Shown here: positions 25,195 through 34,900 of the stretch, in pieces
Layout of the letters: each line of letters starts with the position of its first letter
Position numbering within the stretch: position 1 is the stretch's first letter
Assembly (NCBI GenBank): GCA_003223515.1
Contig: QHVI01000021.1
Span: 1-60,477, forward strand
Origin: Candidatus Angelobacter sp. Gp1-AA117
GTDB lineage: Bacteria > Acidobacteriota > Terriglobia > Terriglobales > Acidobacteriaceae
Length of the DNA: 60,477 nucleotides
Direction of reading: 5' to 3'
Made by a program: the position numbers and the translations under genes
Notes under the pieces: generated by a model
The model's database searches: none
The model's input: only the letters and a program-made list of their open reading frames with translations
What the model was told of the DNA's origin: nothing

Positions 25195-26268
25195 ATGTTT
25201 ATGAACCGACTCAAGGTGGCCCAGGTGGGATGTGGTTACTGGGGACAAAACTTAATCCGCAATTTCTGGGAGCTTGAAAGCGCAGAAGTCGTAATGGCCT
25301 GCGACCCGGATGAGAAGGCCCGGTCACGCATGGCGCGGCGTTATCCCACGGTGCAGCTTGCGCGCAGCTACGCGGAAGTATTGTCGAGTCCCAATGTTGA
25401 GGCCGTAGTGCTGGCTACTCCGGTTTCAACTCACTACGAATTTGCCAAACAGGCCCTGCTGGCCGGTAAACATGTGCTGGTGGAAAAGCCTATGACCACC
25501 ACCAGCCTGCAGGCCATTGACCTGATTGAAACCGCAGCACGCGAAGGCAAGACCCTGATGGTGGACCACACCTTTCAATACACCGCAGCGGTGCGGCGGA
25601 TGAAGGCGCTGATTGATTCCGGAGAGCTGGGCGAATTGCTCTACTTTGATTCGGTGAGGATCAATCTCGGCCTGGTGCAGAGTGACACCAATGTGCTGTG
25701 GGACCTGGGCCCGCACGATTTTTCGATCATGGATTTCCTGCTCGGACAAGAGCCGGTCTCGGTGTCAGCCATTGGCGTAAAACACCTGCGCACGCCCTAC
25801 GAGAACATGGCGTATGTGACGGCCCAGTTTGATTCCAGCCTGATCGCGCATTTCCATCTCAACTGGCTGGCCCCGGTGAAGGTACGGCGCACTCTGGTAG
25901 GCGGCAGCCAGAAGATGCTGGTGTATGACGACATGGAATCCAGCGAGAAGGTGAAGATCTATGATCGTGGCGTAAGCCAGAACCACGATCCCGCCAACCG
26001 CGAACGTCTGCTCACCAGCTACCGCAACGGCGATAGCCTCGCGCCCAATCTCGATACCACTGAAGCCATGCGTCTGATGGCCTCTGAGTTCGTGAATGCA
26101 GTCCAGGAGAAGCGCGCGCCATTGAGCGATGGCTACTCAGGCTTACGCGTGGTGCGACTGCTGGAAGCGGCGCAACGCTCCATCCAGCAGGACGGCGGGG
26201 TTGTGCTTCTGTCGCCCATGATACCGCGCCCGCAAATCAGCAGGGCGGCAGTGGCAAGCGTCGCCTAA
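25195..26268 (+). CDS. Gfo/Idh/MocA-family nucleotide-sugar dehydrogenase (WbpB/WlbA-like)
   Basis: 357 residues. NAD motif GCGYWG at 12-17, VEKP (the EKP motif), and the C-terminal alpha/beta domain with WDLGPHDF. It is the first gene of a tight six-gene operon; followed by an acetyltransferase and an aminotransferase it mirrors WbpB-WbpD-WbpE, which convert UDP-GlcNAc-uronate into the 2,3-diacetamido sugar. Here it would oxidise C3. The C6 dehydrogenase (WbpA) is not visible. The ATG at 25195 has AGGA only 3 bases away; the ATG two codons on (25201) has better spacing. Confidence 0.88.
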   Translation: MFMNRLKVAQVGCGYWGQNLIRNFWELESAEVVMACDPDEKARSRMARRYPTVQLARSYAEVLSSPNVEAVVLATPVSTHYEFAKQALLAGKHVLVEKPMTTTSLQAIDLIETAAREGKTLMVDHTFQYTAAVRRMKALIDSGELGELLYFDSVRINLGLVQSDTNVLWDLGPHDFSIMDFLLGQEPVSVSAIGVKHLRTPYENMAYVTAQFDSSLIAHFHLNWLAPVKVRRTLVGGSQKMLVYDDMESSEKVKIYDRGVSQNHDPANRERLLTSYRNGDSLAPNLDTTEAMRLMASEFVNAVQEKRAPLSDGYSGLRVVRLLEAAQRSIQQDGGVVLLSPMIPRPQISRAAVASVA

Positions 26269-26285
26269 TTTCCGGAGAACAAGAA

Positions 26286-26765
26286 ATGGAATTCTGTCGT
26301 ATCGCCCCTGACGTAAAGCTTGGCAGCAACGTGACCTATCACGCATTCATCAACCTCTACGGCTGCTCGGTTGGAGACAACAGCCGTATCGGGACCTTTG
26401 TCGAAATCCAGAAAAATGCCCGCATAGGCAGAAACGTGAAGGTCTCCAGTCACACGTTCATCTGTGAAGGCGTAGTAATCGAAGACGATGTCTTCATCGG
26501 GCACAATGTCTCGTTCATCAACGATAAATATCCCCGCGCTACTGACGGCAATGGCAAACCGCAGTCAGAGGCGAACTGGGCGGTTGTCCCCACGCTGGTG
26601 AAACGGGGCGCTTCCATTGGCACCAGCGCCACCATCCTATGTGGAGTCACCATTGGCGAGAACGCCATTGTGGGAGCAGGCAGCGTGGTAACGCATGACG
26701 TTCCTGATGGAGCAATTGTGGCCGGCAATCCGGCACGGACGATTCGAAAGGCGGTGGCAGTATGA
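26286..26765 (+). CDS. Left-handed beta-helix N-acetyltransferase (WbpD/WlbB-like)
   Basis: 159 residues made of hexapeptide repeats (LGSNVT, IGTFVE, IGRNVK, IGENAI and others) and ending [12 protein letters not shown], the LbH acyltransferase pattern. Length and place between the dehydrogenase and aminotransferase genes fit WbpD, which acetylates the C3 amine. GGAG lies before the ATG; its stop overlaps the next start (ATGA), so translation is coupled. Confidence 0.88.
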   Translation: MEFCRIAPDVKLGSNVTYHAFINLYGCSVGDNSRIGTFVEIQKNARIGRNVKVSSHTFICEGVVIEDDVFIGHNVSFINDKYPRATDGNGKPQSEANWAVVPTLVKRGASIGTSATILCGVTIGENAIVGAGSVVTHDVPDGAIVAGNPARTIRKAVAV

Positions 26766-27880
26766 AGATACCTTTTGCAGATTTGCGTGCCCTGCACGCT
26801 CCTTTGAAAAATGAATTCATGGGGGTGCTCGAGCGTGTGCTTGAGAACAACTCTTTTATCCTGGGCCCGGAGGTGCGGGCATTCGAAAACGCATTCGCCC
26901 AATTTGCAGGCGTGGAGCACTGCATTGCCGTTTCCAATGGCACAGCGGCGCTGCAACTCGCGTTATTGGCATTGGAAATTGGGCCCGGCGATGAAGTGAT
27001 CACCGTGGCCAATACGTTCATTGCCACCGCGGAGGCCATCAGCGCCGTGGGTGCGCGACCGGTGTTTGTAGACGTTGACCCAACCTGTTACACCATGGAC
27101 ACGGCAGCCGCGGAGAGAGCAATCACCTCCAGGACCCGCGCGATTATTCCAGTCCATCTTTATGGGCAGACCACAGACATGGATCCTCTGTTGGAATTGG
27201 CCAAAGCCCACGGGCTGTTCGTACTTGAAGATGCCTGCCAGGCCCACGGCGCTGAGTACAAAGGCCGCAGCGCAGGCAGCATGGGAACGTTGAGTTGCTT
27301 CAGCTTCTATCCGGGCAAGAACCTCGGCGCTCTGGGTGAAGGAGGGGCCATTGTGTGCAACGATGCAGCCCTTGCCAACCGCCTGCAAATGCTGCGCGAT
27401 CACGGCTCAGTCAAAAAGTATGAGCACGAGTTTCCCGGATACAACATGCGACTGGAAGGCTTGCAGGGAGGGTTCCTGGCAGCCAAGCTGCCCTACCTTC
27501 ATGAGCAGAACGAAGCCCGCCGCACCGCCGCGCAAATGTATAACCATCTGCTTGCCGGATCTGAGATCGTCACGCCCGCGGAGAGGTCCAACGGCAAACA
27601 CGTCTACCACTTATATGTGGTACAGGTGGATGAGCGCGACGCCTTGAAGCAGCAACTCGGCGAACGAGGCATAGAGACTGGCTTGCATTATCCAGTGCCG
27701 CTTCATCTTCAGGAAGCCTACGCCGGGTTAGGACACAAACGGGGCGACTTCCCGGTCTCGGAACTGCTGGCCCAGCGGATTCTTTCCTTGCCCATGTTCC
27801 CCACCATCACCCCGGAGCAGGTTGAATACGTCTGCACAGCAGTTATGGAGTTCACCGAGTGTCTGACAGCCAGAGTATAG
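26762..27880 (+). CDS. DegT/DnrJ/EryC1 sugar aminotransferase (WbpE/WlbC-like)
   Basis: 372 residues. PLP-binding Asp157 ([10 protein letters not shown]) and Schiff-base Lys186 ([15 protein letters not shown]) are in place. It resembles WbpE/WlbC, which transfer an amino group from glutamate to the C3 keto sugar made by the first enzyme of the operon. It overlaps the following gene by 22 bp. Confidence 0.92.
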   Translation: MKIPFADLRALHAPLKNEFMGVLERVLENNSFILGPEVRAFENAFAQFAGVEHCIAVSNGTAALQLALLALEIGPGDEVITVANTFIATAEAISAVGARPVFVDVDPTCYTMDTAAAERAITSRTRAIIPVHLYGQTTDMDPLLELAKAHGLFVLEDACQAHGAEYKGRSAGSMGTLSCFSFYPGKNLGALGEGGAIVCNDAALANRLQMLRDHGSVKKYEHEFPGYNMRLEGLQGGFLAAKLPYLHEQNEARRTAAQMYNHLLAGSEIVTPAERSNGKHVYHLYVVQVDERDALKQQLGERGIETGLHYPVPLHLQEAYAGLGHKRGDFPVSELLAQRILSLPMFPTITPEQVEYVCTAVMEFTECLTARV

Positions 27881-28590
27881 AAACCATATCCGAAGTGCGC
27901 AGAGTTGAGGCGGTCTTTGGTGCTAAGAAAACGCGCCCTGATCCCCGCTGGGAGCATGAATTTGCCGCACACCTGCGCGAGACAAATTCAACCAGCGAAT
28001 TGATGTCGCTGTTTGGACGCTTCCGCGCGGGCGAAAATGCTTTTGACTATTTTATGCGCCGCCTGATCATGCGCGCGCTGTGCAAATCGGTCGGCGATGA
28101 TCTTCAGGTCGCGCCCAACGTAGTGCTTAAGCATCCGGAGACCATGGAATTCGGCAACAGCGTCTTTATCGGCGCACAAGCCATGATTCAGGGCCGGTTC
28201 GATGGCACTTGCCGCATTGGCAACCACGTATGGATCGGGCCGATGGCCTACTTCGATGCGCGCAACCTTGTCCTTGAAGACTACGTAGGATGGGGGCCGG
28301 GGGCAAAAGTTCTAGGGTCAGAGCACACCGGAGATCCGGTAGACGTTCCTATCATCGCCACGGCCCTGACGATCAAGCCGGTAGTCATCGGCCAGGGCGC
28401 AGACATTGGCACCAATTCCACCATTCTGCCGGGAGTGCGGATCGGCGCCAATGCAATCATCGGCGCGGGTGCGGTCGTGAACCACGACGTGCCCGAATAC
28501 GCGATAGCCGCAGGCGTTCCGGCGCGAGTGCTGCGTTCACGTCTGAACACCAACGGCCATAACCAGGTTGAAATCGGGGAGAAACAATGA
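27859..28590 (+). CDS. Left-handed beta-helix acetyltransferase
   Basis: 243 residues, GTG start at 27859 inside the end of the aminotransferase gene. The N-terminal 90 residues are helical and unassigned; then hexapeptide repeats (FGNSVFIGAQAMI, IGNHVWIGP, IGTNSTILPGVRIGANAIIGAG) end in AAGVPARVLRSR, as in maltose/galactoside O-acetyltransferases. It likely O- or N-acetylates a sugar or glycan. The stop overlaps the next start (ATGA). Confidence 0.88.
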   Translation: MSDSQSIETISEVRRVEAVFGAKKTRPDPRWEHEFAAHLRETNSTSELMSLFGRFRAGENAFDYFMRRLIMRALCKSVGDDLQVAPNVVLKHPETMEFGNSVFIGAQAMIQGRFDGTCRIGNHVWIGPMAYFDARNLVLEDYVGWGPGAKVLGSEHTGDPVDVPIIATALTIKPVVIGQGADIGTNSTILPGVRIGANAIIGAGAVVNHDVPEYAIAAGVPARVLRSRLNTNGHNQVEIGEKQ

Positions 28591-29573
28591 ACCAGATCAA
28601 GGGTGCGCGCTTCCTTATTACAGGGGGCGCAGGATTCATCGGCAGCACGATCATTGACCAACTGCTGGAGGCGGGGGCCGCAGAAATCCGCGTCATCGAT
28701 AACTTCATTCGCGGAAGCTGGGCCAACCTGAAACCGGCACTGGCCAGCGGCAGAGTCAATGTGACCGAAGGCGACATCCGCGATGCCGAGCTTGTAGATG
28801 AATTGACCGCGGGCGTGGACTACGTTTTTCATCAGGCGGCACTGCGGATCACGCGCTGCGCTGAAGCTCCCCGCGAGGCGGTGGAAGTGCTGATGACCGG
28901 CACTCTCAACGTGCTGGAAGCGGCTGTCCACCACAATATAAAGAAGGTAGTGGCCGCGTCGTCCGCTTCCGTTTATGGCGAACCCTCTTATCTGCCCATT
29001 GACGAGGCCCATCCATTCAATAACCGCACTATGTATGGCGCGGGCAAGATCGCCAACGAACAGATGCTGCGCGCCTGCTACACCACATCCGGGCTGCCCT
29101 ATGTGGCCTTCCGCTACTTTAATGTCTATGGGCCGCGCATGGATGTGACCGGGGTCTATACCGAAGTGCTGATCCGCTGGATGGATGCAATTGAGAATGG
29201 CACTGCCCCGCTCATCTTCGGCGATGGCGAACAATCCATGGATTTTGTCTTCGTTGAAGATGTGGCGCGCGCTAATGTTATGGCCATGCAGTCCGAGGTC
29301 ACCGATGACGTTTTCAACGTGGGCACGGGCATACAGACATCATTGAATGAATTGTGTGCCGCGCTGCTGAATCTGACCGGATCAAGGTTGAAACCGGAAT
29401 ACCGTCCGGCCCGCGCCGTGGCCAATGTAACTCGCCGTCAGGCTTCAATCGAGAAAGCAGAACGGCTGCTCGGATTTAAGGCCGGAGTCTCTCTTGAGCA
29501 AGGTTTGCAAAAGCTGATTGACTGGCGCAATTCCAGCGACGTGAAGCTGGCCATGGCGGAGACAAGAGCATGA
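28587..29573 (+). CDS. NAD-dependent sugar epimerase/dehydratase
   Basis: 328-residue extended SDR with TGGAGFIGST near the N-terminus, the SASVYG active-site strand, YGAGK (Tyr-x3-Lys) and FRYFNVYGPR. It resembles UDP-glucose 4-epimerase/dTDP-glucose-dehydratase-like enzymes; the next gene is a second sugar aminotransferase, so it may make the keto or epimerised sugar that enzyme uses. Coupled by ATGA overlaps at both ends. Confidence 0.88.
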   Translation: MNQIKGARFLITGGAGFIGSTIIDQLLEAGAAEIRVIDNFIRGSWANLKPALASGRVNVTEGDIRDAELVDELTAGVDYVFHQAALRITRCAEAPREAVEVLMTGTLNVLEAAVHHNIKKVVAASSASVYGEPSYLPIDEAHPFNNRTMYGAGKIANEQMLRACYTTSGLPYVAFRYFNVYGPRMDVTGVYTEVLIRWMDAIENGTAPLIFGDGEQSMDFVFVEDVARANVMAMQSEVTDDVFNVGTGIQTSLNELCAALLNLTGSRLKPEYRPARAVANVTRRQASIEKAERLLGFKAGVSLEQGLQKLIDWRNSSDVKLAMAETRA

Positions 29574-30736
29574 GCACCGCAGTAAAACCTGCACTCACTA
29601 TCCCGGTTGCGCGTCCTTATTTTGGGACCGAAGAAGAGCAGGCCGTGGTGTCCGCATTGAAGAGCGGCTGGGTAAGCCAGGGACCGAAGGTAGCGGCGTT
29701 CGAGCAGAGCTTCGCGGAATATGTGGGTTCCCAGTATGCCGTGGCGCTCTCCTCCTGCACCACTGCCCTGCACCTGGCCATGCTGATCAGCGGTATTGGA
29801 GAAGGCGACGAGGTGCTCTGCCCCAGTCTCTCATTCATCGCCACTGCCAATTGCATTCGCTATGCAGGAGCGCGCCCGGTCTTCATAGATATCGACCCTG
29901 TCACTTACAATATTGATCCCAACCGCGTGGAAGAAGCGATTACTCCGCGCACCAAAGCAGTCCTTGTCGTTCACCAGATAGGACTACCGGCAGCCATGAA
30001 GGAGCTGGCCGCCATCGCCGAGCGCCATGGCCTGATACTGCTTGAGGACGCGGCCTGCGCCATCGGCTCAGAGTACCTTGGCGAAAAAATAGGGCGGCCG
30101 CATTCGCGCATGGCCTGCTTCAGCTTCCATCCGCGAAAGATATTGAGCACCGGTGAAGGCGGCATGATCACCACCAATGATGAAGCCGTTGTTGCTCGCT
30201 TGCGCCGCCTGCGCCAGCACGCCATGACCACCTCTGACCTGGCACGGCACAGCGCCACGCGCGTAATGGTCGAGAGCTATGACGAGGTCGGCTACAACTA
30301 CCGCATGACTGACCTCCAGGCTGCAATTGGCCTGGAGCAGTTGCGCCGCCTGGATTCCATGCTGGCCAGACGCCGCCATCTGGCAGCGCGCTACACTGCC
30401 CGTCTTAAAGACGTCGGCTGGCTCTTGCCGCCGCACGAACCCGCTGGACTCAGGCACAATTACCAGTCCTACATGACACGGTTAGCGCCGAATGCACCCA
30501 TAAGCCGTGACCAGCTAATGCAGTGTCTACTGGACCACGGGATTTCAACCCGCCGCGGCATCATGGCCACCCATAAGGAAATGCCATACGACAGTCCCAG
30601 GTGGGAGCATCTTCTGCCCGAAACCGAACGCGCCACCAGGGAAACCATCATCCTCCCGTTATTCCACCAGCTAACAGAAGAAGAGCAGGATTATATTCTC
30701 GACATGATCAGCGAGGCGGGAAGGGTTCACACATAA
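29570..30736 (+). CDS. DegT/DnrJ/EryC1 sugar aminotransferase (second)
   Basis: 388 residues; PLP Asp160 (LEDAACAIGSEY) and Lys190 (SFHPRKILSTGEGG). The HPRK lysine motif is that of perosamine-synthase-type 4-aminotransferases, whereas the first aminotransferase of this operon has YPGK. So the operon probably makes two different amino sugars, or one diamino sugar. Last gene of the operon. Confidence 0.92.
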   Translation: MSTAVKPALTIPVARPYFGTEEEQAVVSALKSGWVSQGPKVAAFEQSFAEYVGSQYAVALSSCTTALHLAMLISGIGEGDEVLCPSLSFIATANCIRYAGARPVFIDIDPVTYNIDPNRVEEAITPRTKAVLVVHQIGLPAAMKELAAIAERHGLILLEDAACAIGSEYLGEKIGRPHSRMACFSFHPRKILSTGEGGMITTNDEAVVARLRRLRQHAMTTSDLARHSATRVMVESYDEVGYNYRMTDLQAAIGLEQLRRLDSMLARRRHLAARYTARLKDVGWLLPPHEPAGLRHNYQSYMTRLAPNAPISRDQLMQCLLDHGISTRRGIMATHKEMPYDSPRWEHLLPETERATRETIILPLFHQLTEEEQDYILDMISEAGRVHT

Positions 30737-30862
30737 AGAGCATCAAAAGATATTTGAATGTATTGGGTCTCTCGATCAATACGAGTTTTTCGCAAGCTGT
30801 TTAGCCGGACGACTGAAGTCACTCATAAATTGAAATGGTGCAACGGCAAACAAGGCGCAGCT

Positions 30863-31405
30863 CTACTCTGCCAGAAGATCATCCATCACATCTGCAATGC
30901 CATACCCGAAACGATGGCTGACCGTCCTCACATGATCAAGACGAGCTATAAACGCATCCCGAACATTGTCCGGCAGTGCCTGCACAATTTTGAGGGCCTG
31001 CTCGAATGTATTCAGCAGGCTATTGATGTAGGTCGAGTCATCCTCGCCAAAGTCTGCGATGAAGGCTGAGGCCAACTCGCAATAGAAAATCATCAGTTCC
31101 GCGGTTCTTTCAGGGCTGCCTCCCGCTTTCTTGTAATCGCTGATAGCCTGCTTGCCTCGGGAGACAGAGGGTCTCTGATTGCGATACACATCGGGCGAGA
31201 TCCACCGGTCAATTTCCTTTTTATACGGTTCCAGAACGTCTTCGCCCAGCTCGAAGCGAGTGTGAAGAAAGACCTGGTTGTCCTGATTAGCAGCGTAGAG
31301 GTTCTGGATCAGCCCCAGCAACCCGGCCCGGTCAAAACCCGCAAGCTTCGCTTTAACATCAGCCCACGTGGGCTGTGCTTTAGATTGGCGTTTGGACTTA
31401 GGCAT
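30863..31405 (-). CDS. Helical protein of unknown function (DUF6155-like)
   Basis: 180 residues from the ATG at 31405 (ATG at 31444 is possible). After a basic start (MPKSKRQSK), it is all-helical: LLGLIQNLYAANQDNQVFLHTRF and DDSTYINSLLNTFEQALKIV. The resemblance to the DUF6155 family is from memory and tentative. No signal peptide. It is convergent with the sugar operon and lies 48 bp downstream of the CcbP-like gene. Confidence 0.6.
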   Translation of the reverse strand: MPKSKRQSKAQPTWADVKAKLAGFDRAGLLGLIQNLYAANQDNQVFLHTRFELGEDVLEPYKKEIDRWISPDVYRNQRPSVSRGKQAISDYKKAGGSPERTAELMIFYCELASAFIADFGEDDSTYINSLLNTFEQALKIVQALPDNVRDAFIARLDHVRTVSHRFGYGIADVMDDLLAE

Positions 31406-31453
31406 TCTCGATTGTAACCCGCAAGGCAATTGGGAAAGAGGCAATAGAGTTGT

Positions 31454-31822
31454 TCAGAACAAATAGCCTTGCCTGATCCAATAGTGCCAGTCGCCGATCG
31501 CCTCAATAGTCGCCTCATCCGGTTTGGTGGGAGAAAGTTGTGATAGGGGAACAGCCATAGTGCGGCGCTGCCAGCGAACCATCACCAGCATATCGTTGGA
31601 GCAGACATCTTCCGGAGCCATGCGGCACACTTCGACCTCTTCTCCCGTGCGCAATGGTGAGACAGCTTTGCTTGATATACACTGCGCCAGAAACGGAAAT
31701 CGAATTTTGTCCTGTAGATAGCAGTACCAGCCCATGGCACGCTCTTCCGGTCCATAAGCATCCACCACCACTTCGTCAGCAATTCGATTTTCACGGACAG
31801 GATTTTCCCTGGGCTTCTTCAT
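31454..31822 (-). CDS. CcbP-like calcium-binding protein
   Basis: 122 residues resembling the cyanobacterial calcium-binding protein CcbP: the acidic IADEVVVDAYGPEERAMGWYCYL start, IRFPFLAQCI, SPLRTGEEVEV and a DWHYWIRQGY end. CcbP buffers Ca2+ through surface acidic residues; whether binding is kept here is unknown. Cytoplasmic. It is isolated from the glycan genes in function and may be a passenger. Confidence 0.75.
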   Translation of the reverse strand: MKKPRENPVRENRIADEVVVDAYGPEERAMGWYCYLQDKIRFPFLAQCISSKAVSPLRTGEEVEVCRMAPEDVCSNDMLVMVRWQRRTMAVPLSQLSPTKPDEATIEAIGDWHYWIRQGYLF

Positions 31823-31922
31823 ATTGTCGTATTCATGCCCCTTGAGCAGTTATGCCCACCGAAAATACCAGCGTGAAGATAGTGTAATGGCTACTCGCGC
31901 CCGTTTTGCGGCCCTTGCGCCT

Positions 31923-34900
31923 CTACCGGCTGATCACCACCACATTGTCAAACGCGATTGGCTGGTTTGATGTATCCAGCGCCACCGCGCCTTGCGCATA
32001 GCTGGTGTCCGTTACTTGGAGAACCTGCACATTGTCGTAATACACCTGAATCTCCGCACCTTTGAAGCCCAGGGTGATGTTGTGGAAGCTGGTATTCATG
32101 CTGACCACCGGCGACTGCGCCAGCAGGGTGGTATCCGCGTCTATGCTCCATTGGCCTATGCGGAAGAGCTTCAGCACTCCTTCCGCCGGATAGATCCATA
32201 CGCCATAGGAGGCGCCGGTGGTGGTATTGACGCGTCCACGAATGCCGCCCGGAAAATCATTGACAGAAGCAAGCTTGAAATCCACGCCGACAGTGTAGTC
32301 CGTCCATGTGGGATCGCCTGCCCATGACTGGGTATGGCCTCCACCGTTATATGTATAGCTGCCATTCACGACCGACCAGCCCGCGGCATTCCCAAGAGGC
32401 GAGATGGTCCAGTTGCCGGCAGAACCGGAATTGAAATTGTCGTTGAACAGCAGGTTGCCAACATTGAGAGTCAGCGGCACGGTGATGGGGCCATTCGCAA
32501 CATCCACGGAATTCACAGTCAGGTTGCCGGAGTAGCTGCCTGCGGCCAGCCCTGTGGTGTCCGCTGACAGAATTGGCGCAGCGGGCGCGGTGCCCGAAGC
32601 GGCGCTGAGTGATGCCCATGCCGTATCCACGCTGGCACTCCATGAGAGGCTGCCCGTTCCGGCATTGGTAACGGCAATGTTCCGGCTGGGATTGAACCCG
32701 GACGCACCAAACAACGTGACGGAAGATGGATTCACGCTTAGTGCGGCGGTCTTTATCGCCAGAGTTACTGGAACAAGTAACGGCGAGTTTGCCGTTCCCG
32801 GAGCGTATAGCTTTATGTTACCGAAATAGGTCCCTTCAGCCAGACCAGCGGTGTTCACCGAGACGGTGGCAGTTGCTGGTGCTTGTCCGCGTGGAGCAGT
32901 GAAGTTTGCAGACGCCACTGCGGTCAGCCACGGCTGATCAGTACTTACCGCCCAGGTGGTCACTGCATTTTGGGCATCTACGCTGATGATCTGCTGGCTG
33001 GCTGGCGATCCCGGCAGGGCTGAGAACATCAGGCTCGAAGGCGCGGCTGACAAATTAATTGCAGGATCACTGGCCGCAACGCTCACGTTGGAATAGGAGA
33101 TGGGCTGATTATCCGCATCCATACACACAAGGCCACTGGAGTATGCAGGGTCGGTGGCGTTCATCAGGAGCTGTCCATCCCATGAAATCGTGATGTTGCT
33201 GCCCTGGAACTGCATCTTCAGATCATGGGATGCAGTGGTATCAAAGCTGAGGTTCGCCTGGGCCAACACAGTCAGGCCCGGGCCATTAATGTCCCACTGA
33301 GGCACACGATAGAGGATTGCAAAGCCACTTCCCGGATAGAGCCATACCGCATACCCTGCTCCGGTAACTGGATTCACGCGGCCACGCACGCCTCCCGGCC
33401 AGTTACTGAGATTTGAGAGCTTAATGTTTGTGTCAAAAATGTAATCTGACCAGTTGGTATCTCCCGCACAAGATTGGCTGAAGCCGATCCCGCTGAAGGA
33501 ATACACGCCATTGCTGACGCTCCAGCCACTTGCCAGACCCATAGGCGAGATGACCCATCCTTTGGCGAGGCCGCTGAAATTTTCAGACATCTCGGGCACC
33601 AGCACGGACAAAGAAACCGCAATGCTCTGCGGAGAATTACCCACCCCGACAGAGGCAACGGTGACGCTGCCTACGTAAGCACCGGGCGCAAGACCTGTGG
33701 GATCAACACTCACGTTGATGCTCGACGGAGTGCTGCCCGAAACGGCCGACAGTTTGAGCCATGATGCGCTGGAAGTGGCGCTCCACGAAAGGGTGCCGAA
33801 GCCGCCATTGGTAACAGAGAACGCTTGTGCCGCCGGGTTCGGCTGCCCGGTCACCGCCACAAAGCTCAACTGCGCTGGTGACAGAATAATGACGGGTGGC
33901 GGGACCACCACATTGAGATTGACATTGATGAGTTGCGAAGTATTGGTCGCGCCCAGTGATACTAACCGGATCGCGCCGGTGTAACTTCCACCTGCCAATC
34001 CGGCGGTATTCACCGATACCTGAAGCGTAGCCGGCGTAGGCCCACCAGATGGAGAAACGCTGAGCCACGGGACGGTGCTCACGGCTGTCCAGGCCAGCGC
34101 ACCGGTTCCGCTGGCGCTGAGTTGCACGCTCTGGGCAGCGGGGTTCGCTCCCTGGAAGGTCCCGCTGAAGTTCAGTGAAGATGCGCCTGATAACAGCGAG
34201 TTGCCGCTGGGAGAGTTGGTGGTGACCTTTATACTGTCGTAGGTGATGGCCTCGGTCGAAACATCCAGCGCAATCATGCCACTGGGATAATTCGCATCCG
34301 TCGCGGTGACCACTACATTGCCGTCATACAACACCTGGATCTGGCTGCCCTGGAATGACAACTTGAGCTGATGGAATGCGGTGTTGTCGAAGTTGGCTGC
34401 GCCCTCACCAATCTCGGTAAAGCCCGCGCCGATGTCCCAGGCAATGGTCCGGTAGAGCCGGATGATGCCTTCCGCGGGATACATCCATGCGGCATAAGCT
34501 GCGCCCGTGGCGGGGTTCACGCGTCCGCGAATTCCTCCGGGCCAGTCGTTCATTGTTGAGAGCTTCACATCAGCCTGGAAGCTGTAATTCGTCCACGAAG
34601 AATCACCGGTATAAATCTGGGTGTGGCCGCTCCCACTGTTCTGCAAGGCGCCGTTTACCACTGACCAGTGAGAAGCCATTCCCAGCGGAGAGAAGAGCCA
34701 GCCTTCCAGAGTACCGCTGCTGAAATCATCGGAGAGCAACAGGCTGGAAACAGTGAGCGTAACCGGAATGGTAACCGGAGAGTTGGCTGCGCCCGCTGCG
34801 GTGATCGTGATGGTGCCCTGGTACGTGCCGCCCGCCAGCCCCGCAATGTTTACTGATGCGGAGAACGACCCCGGCACCGAACCGGACCCCGGCGAAACGG

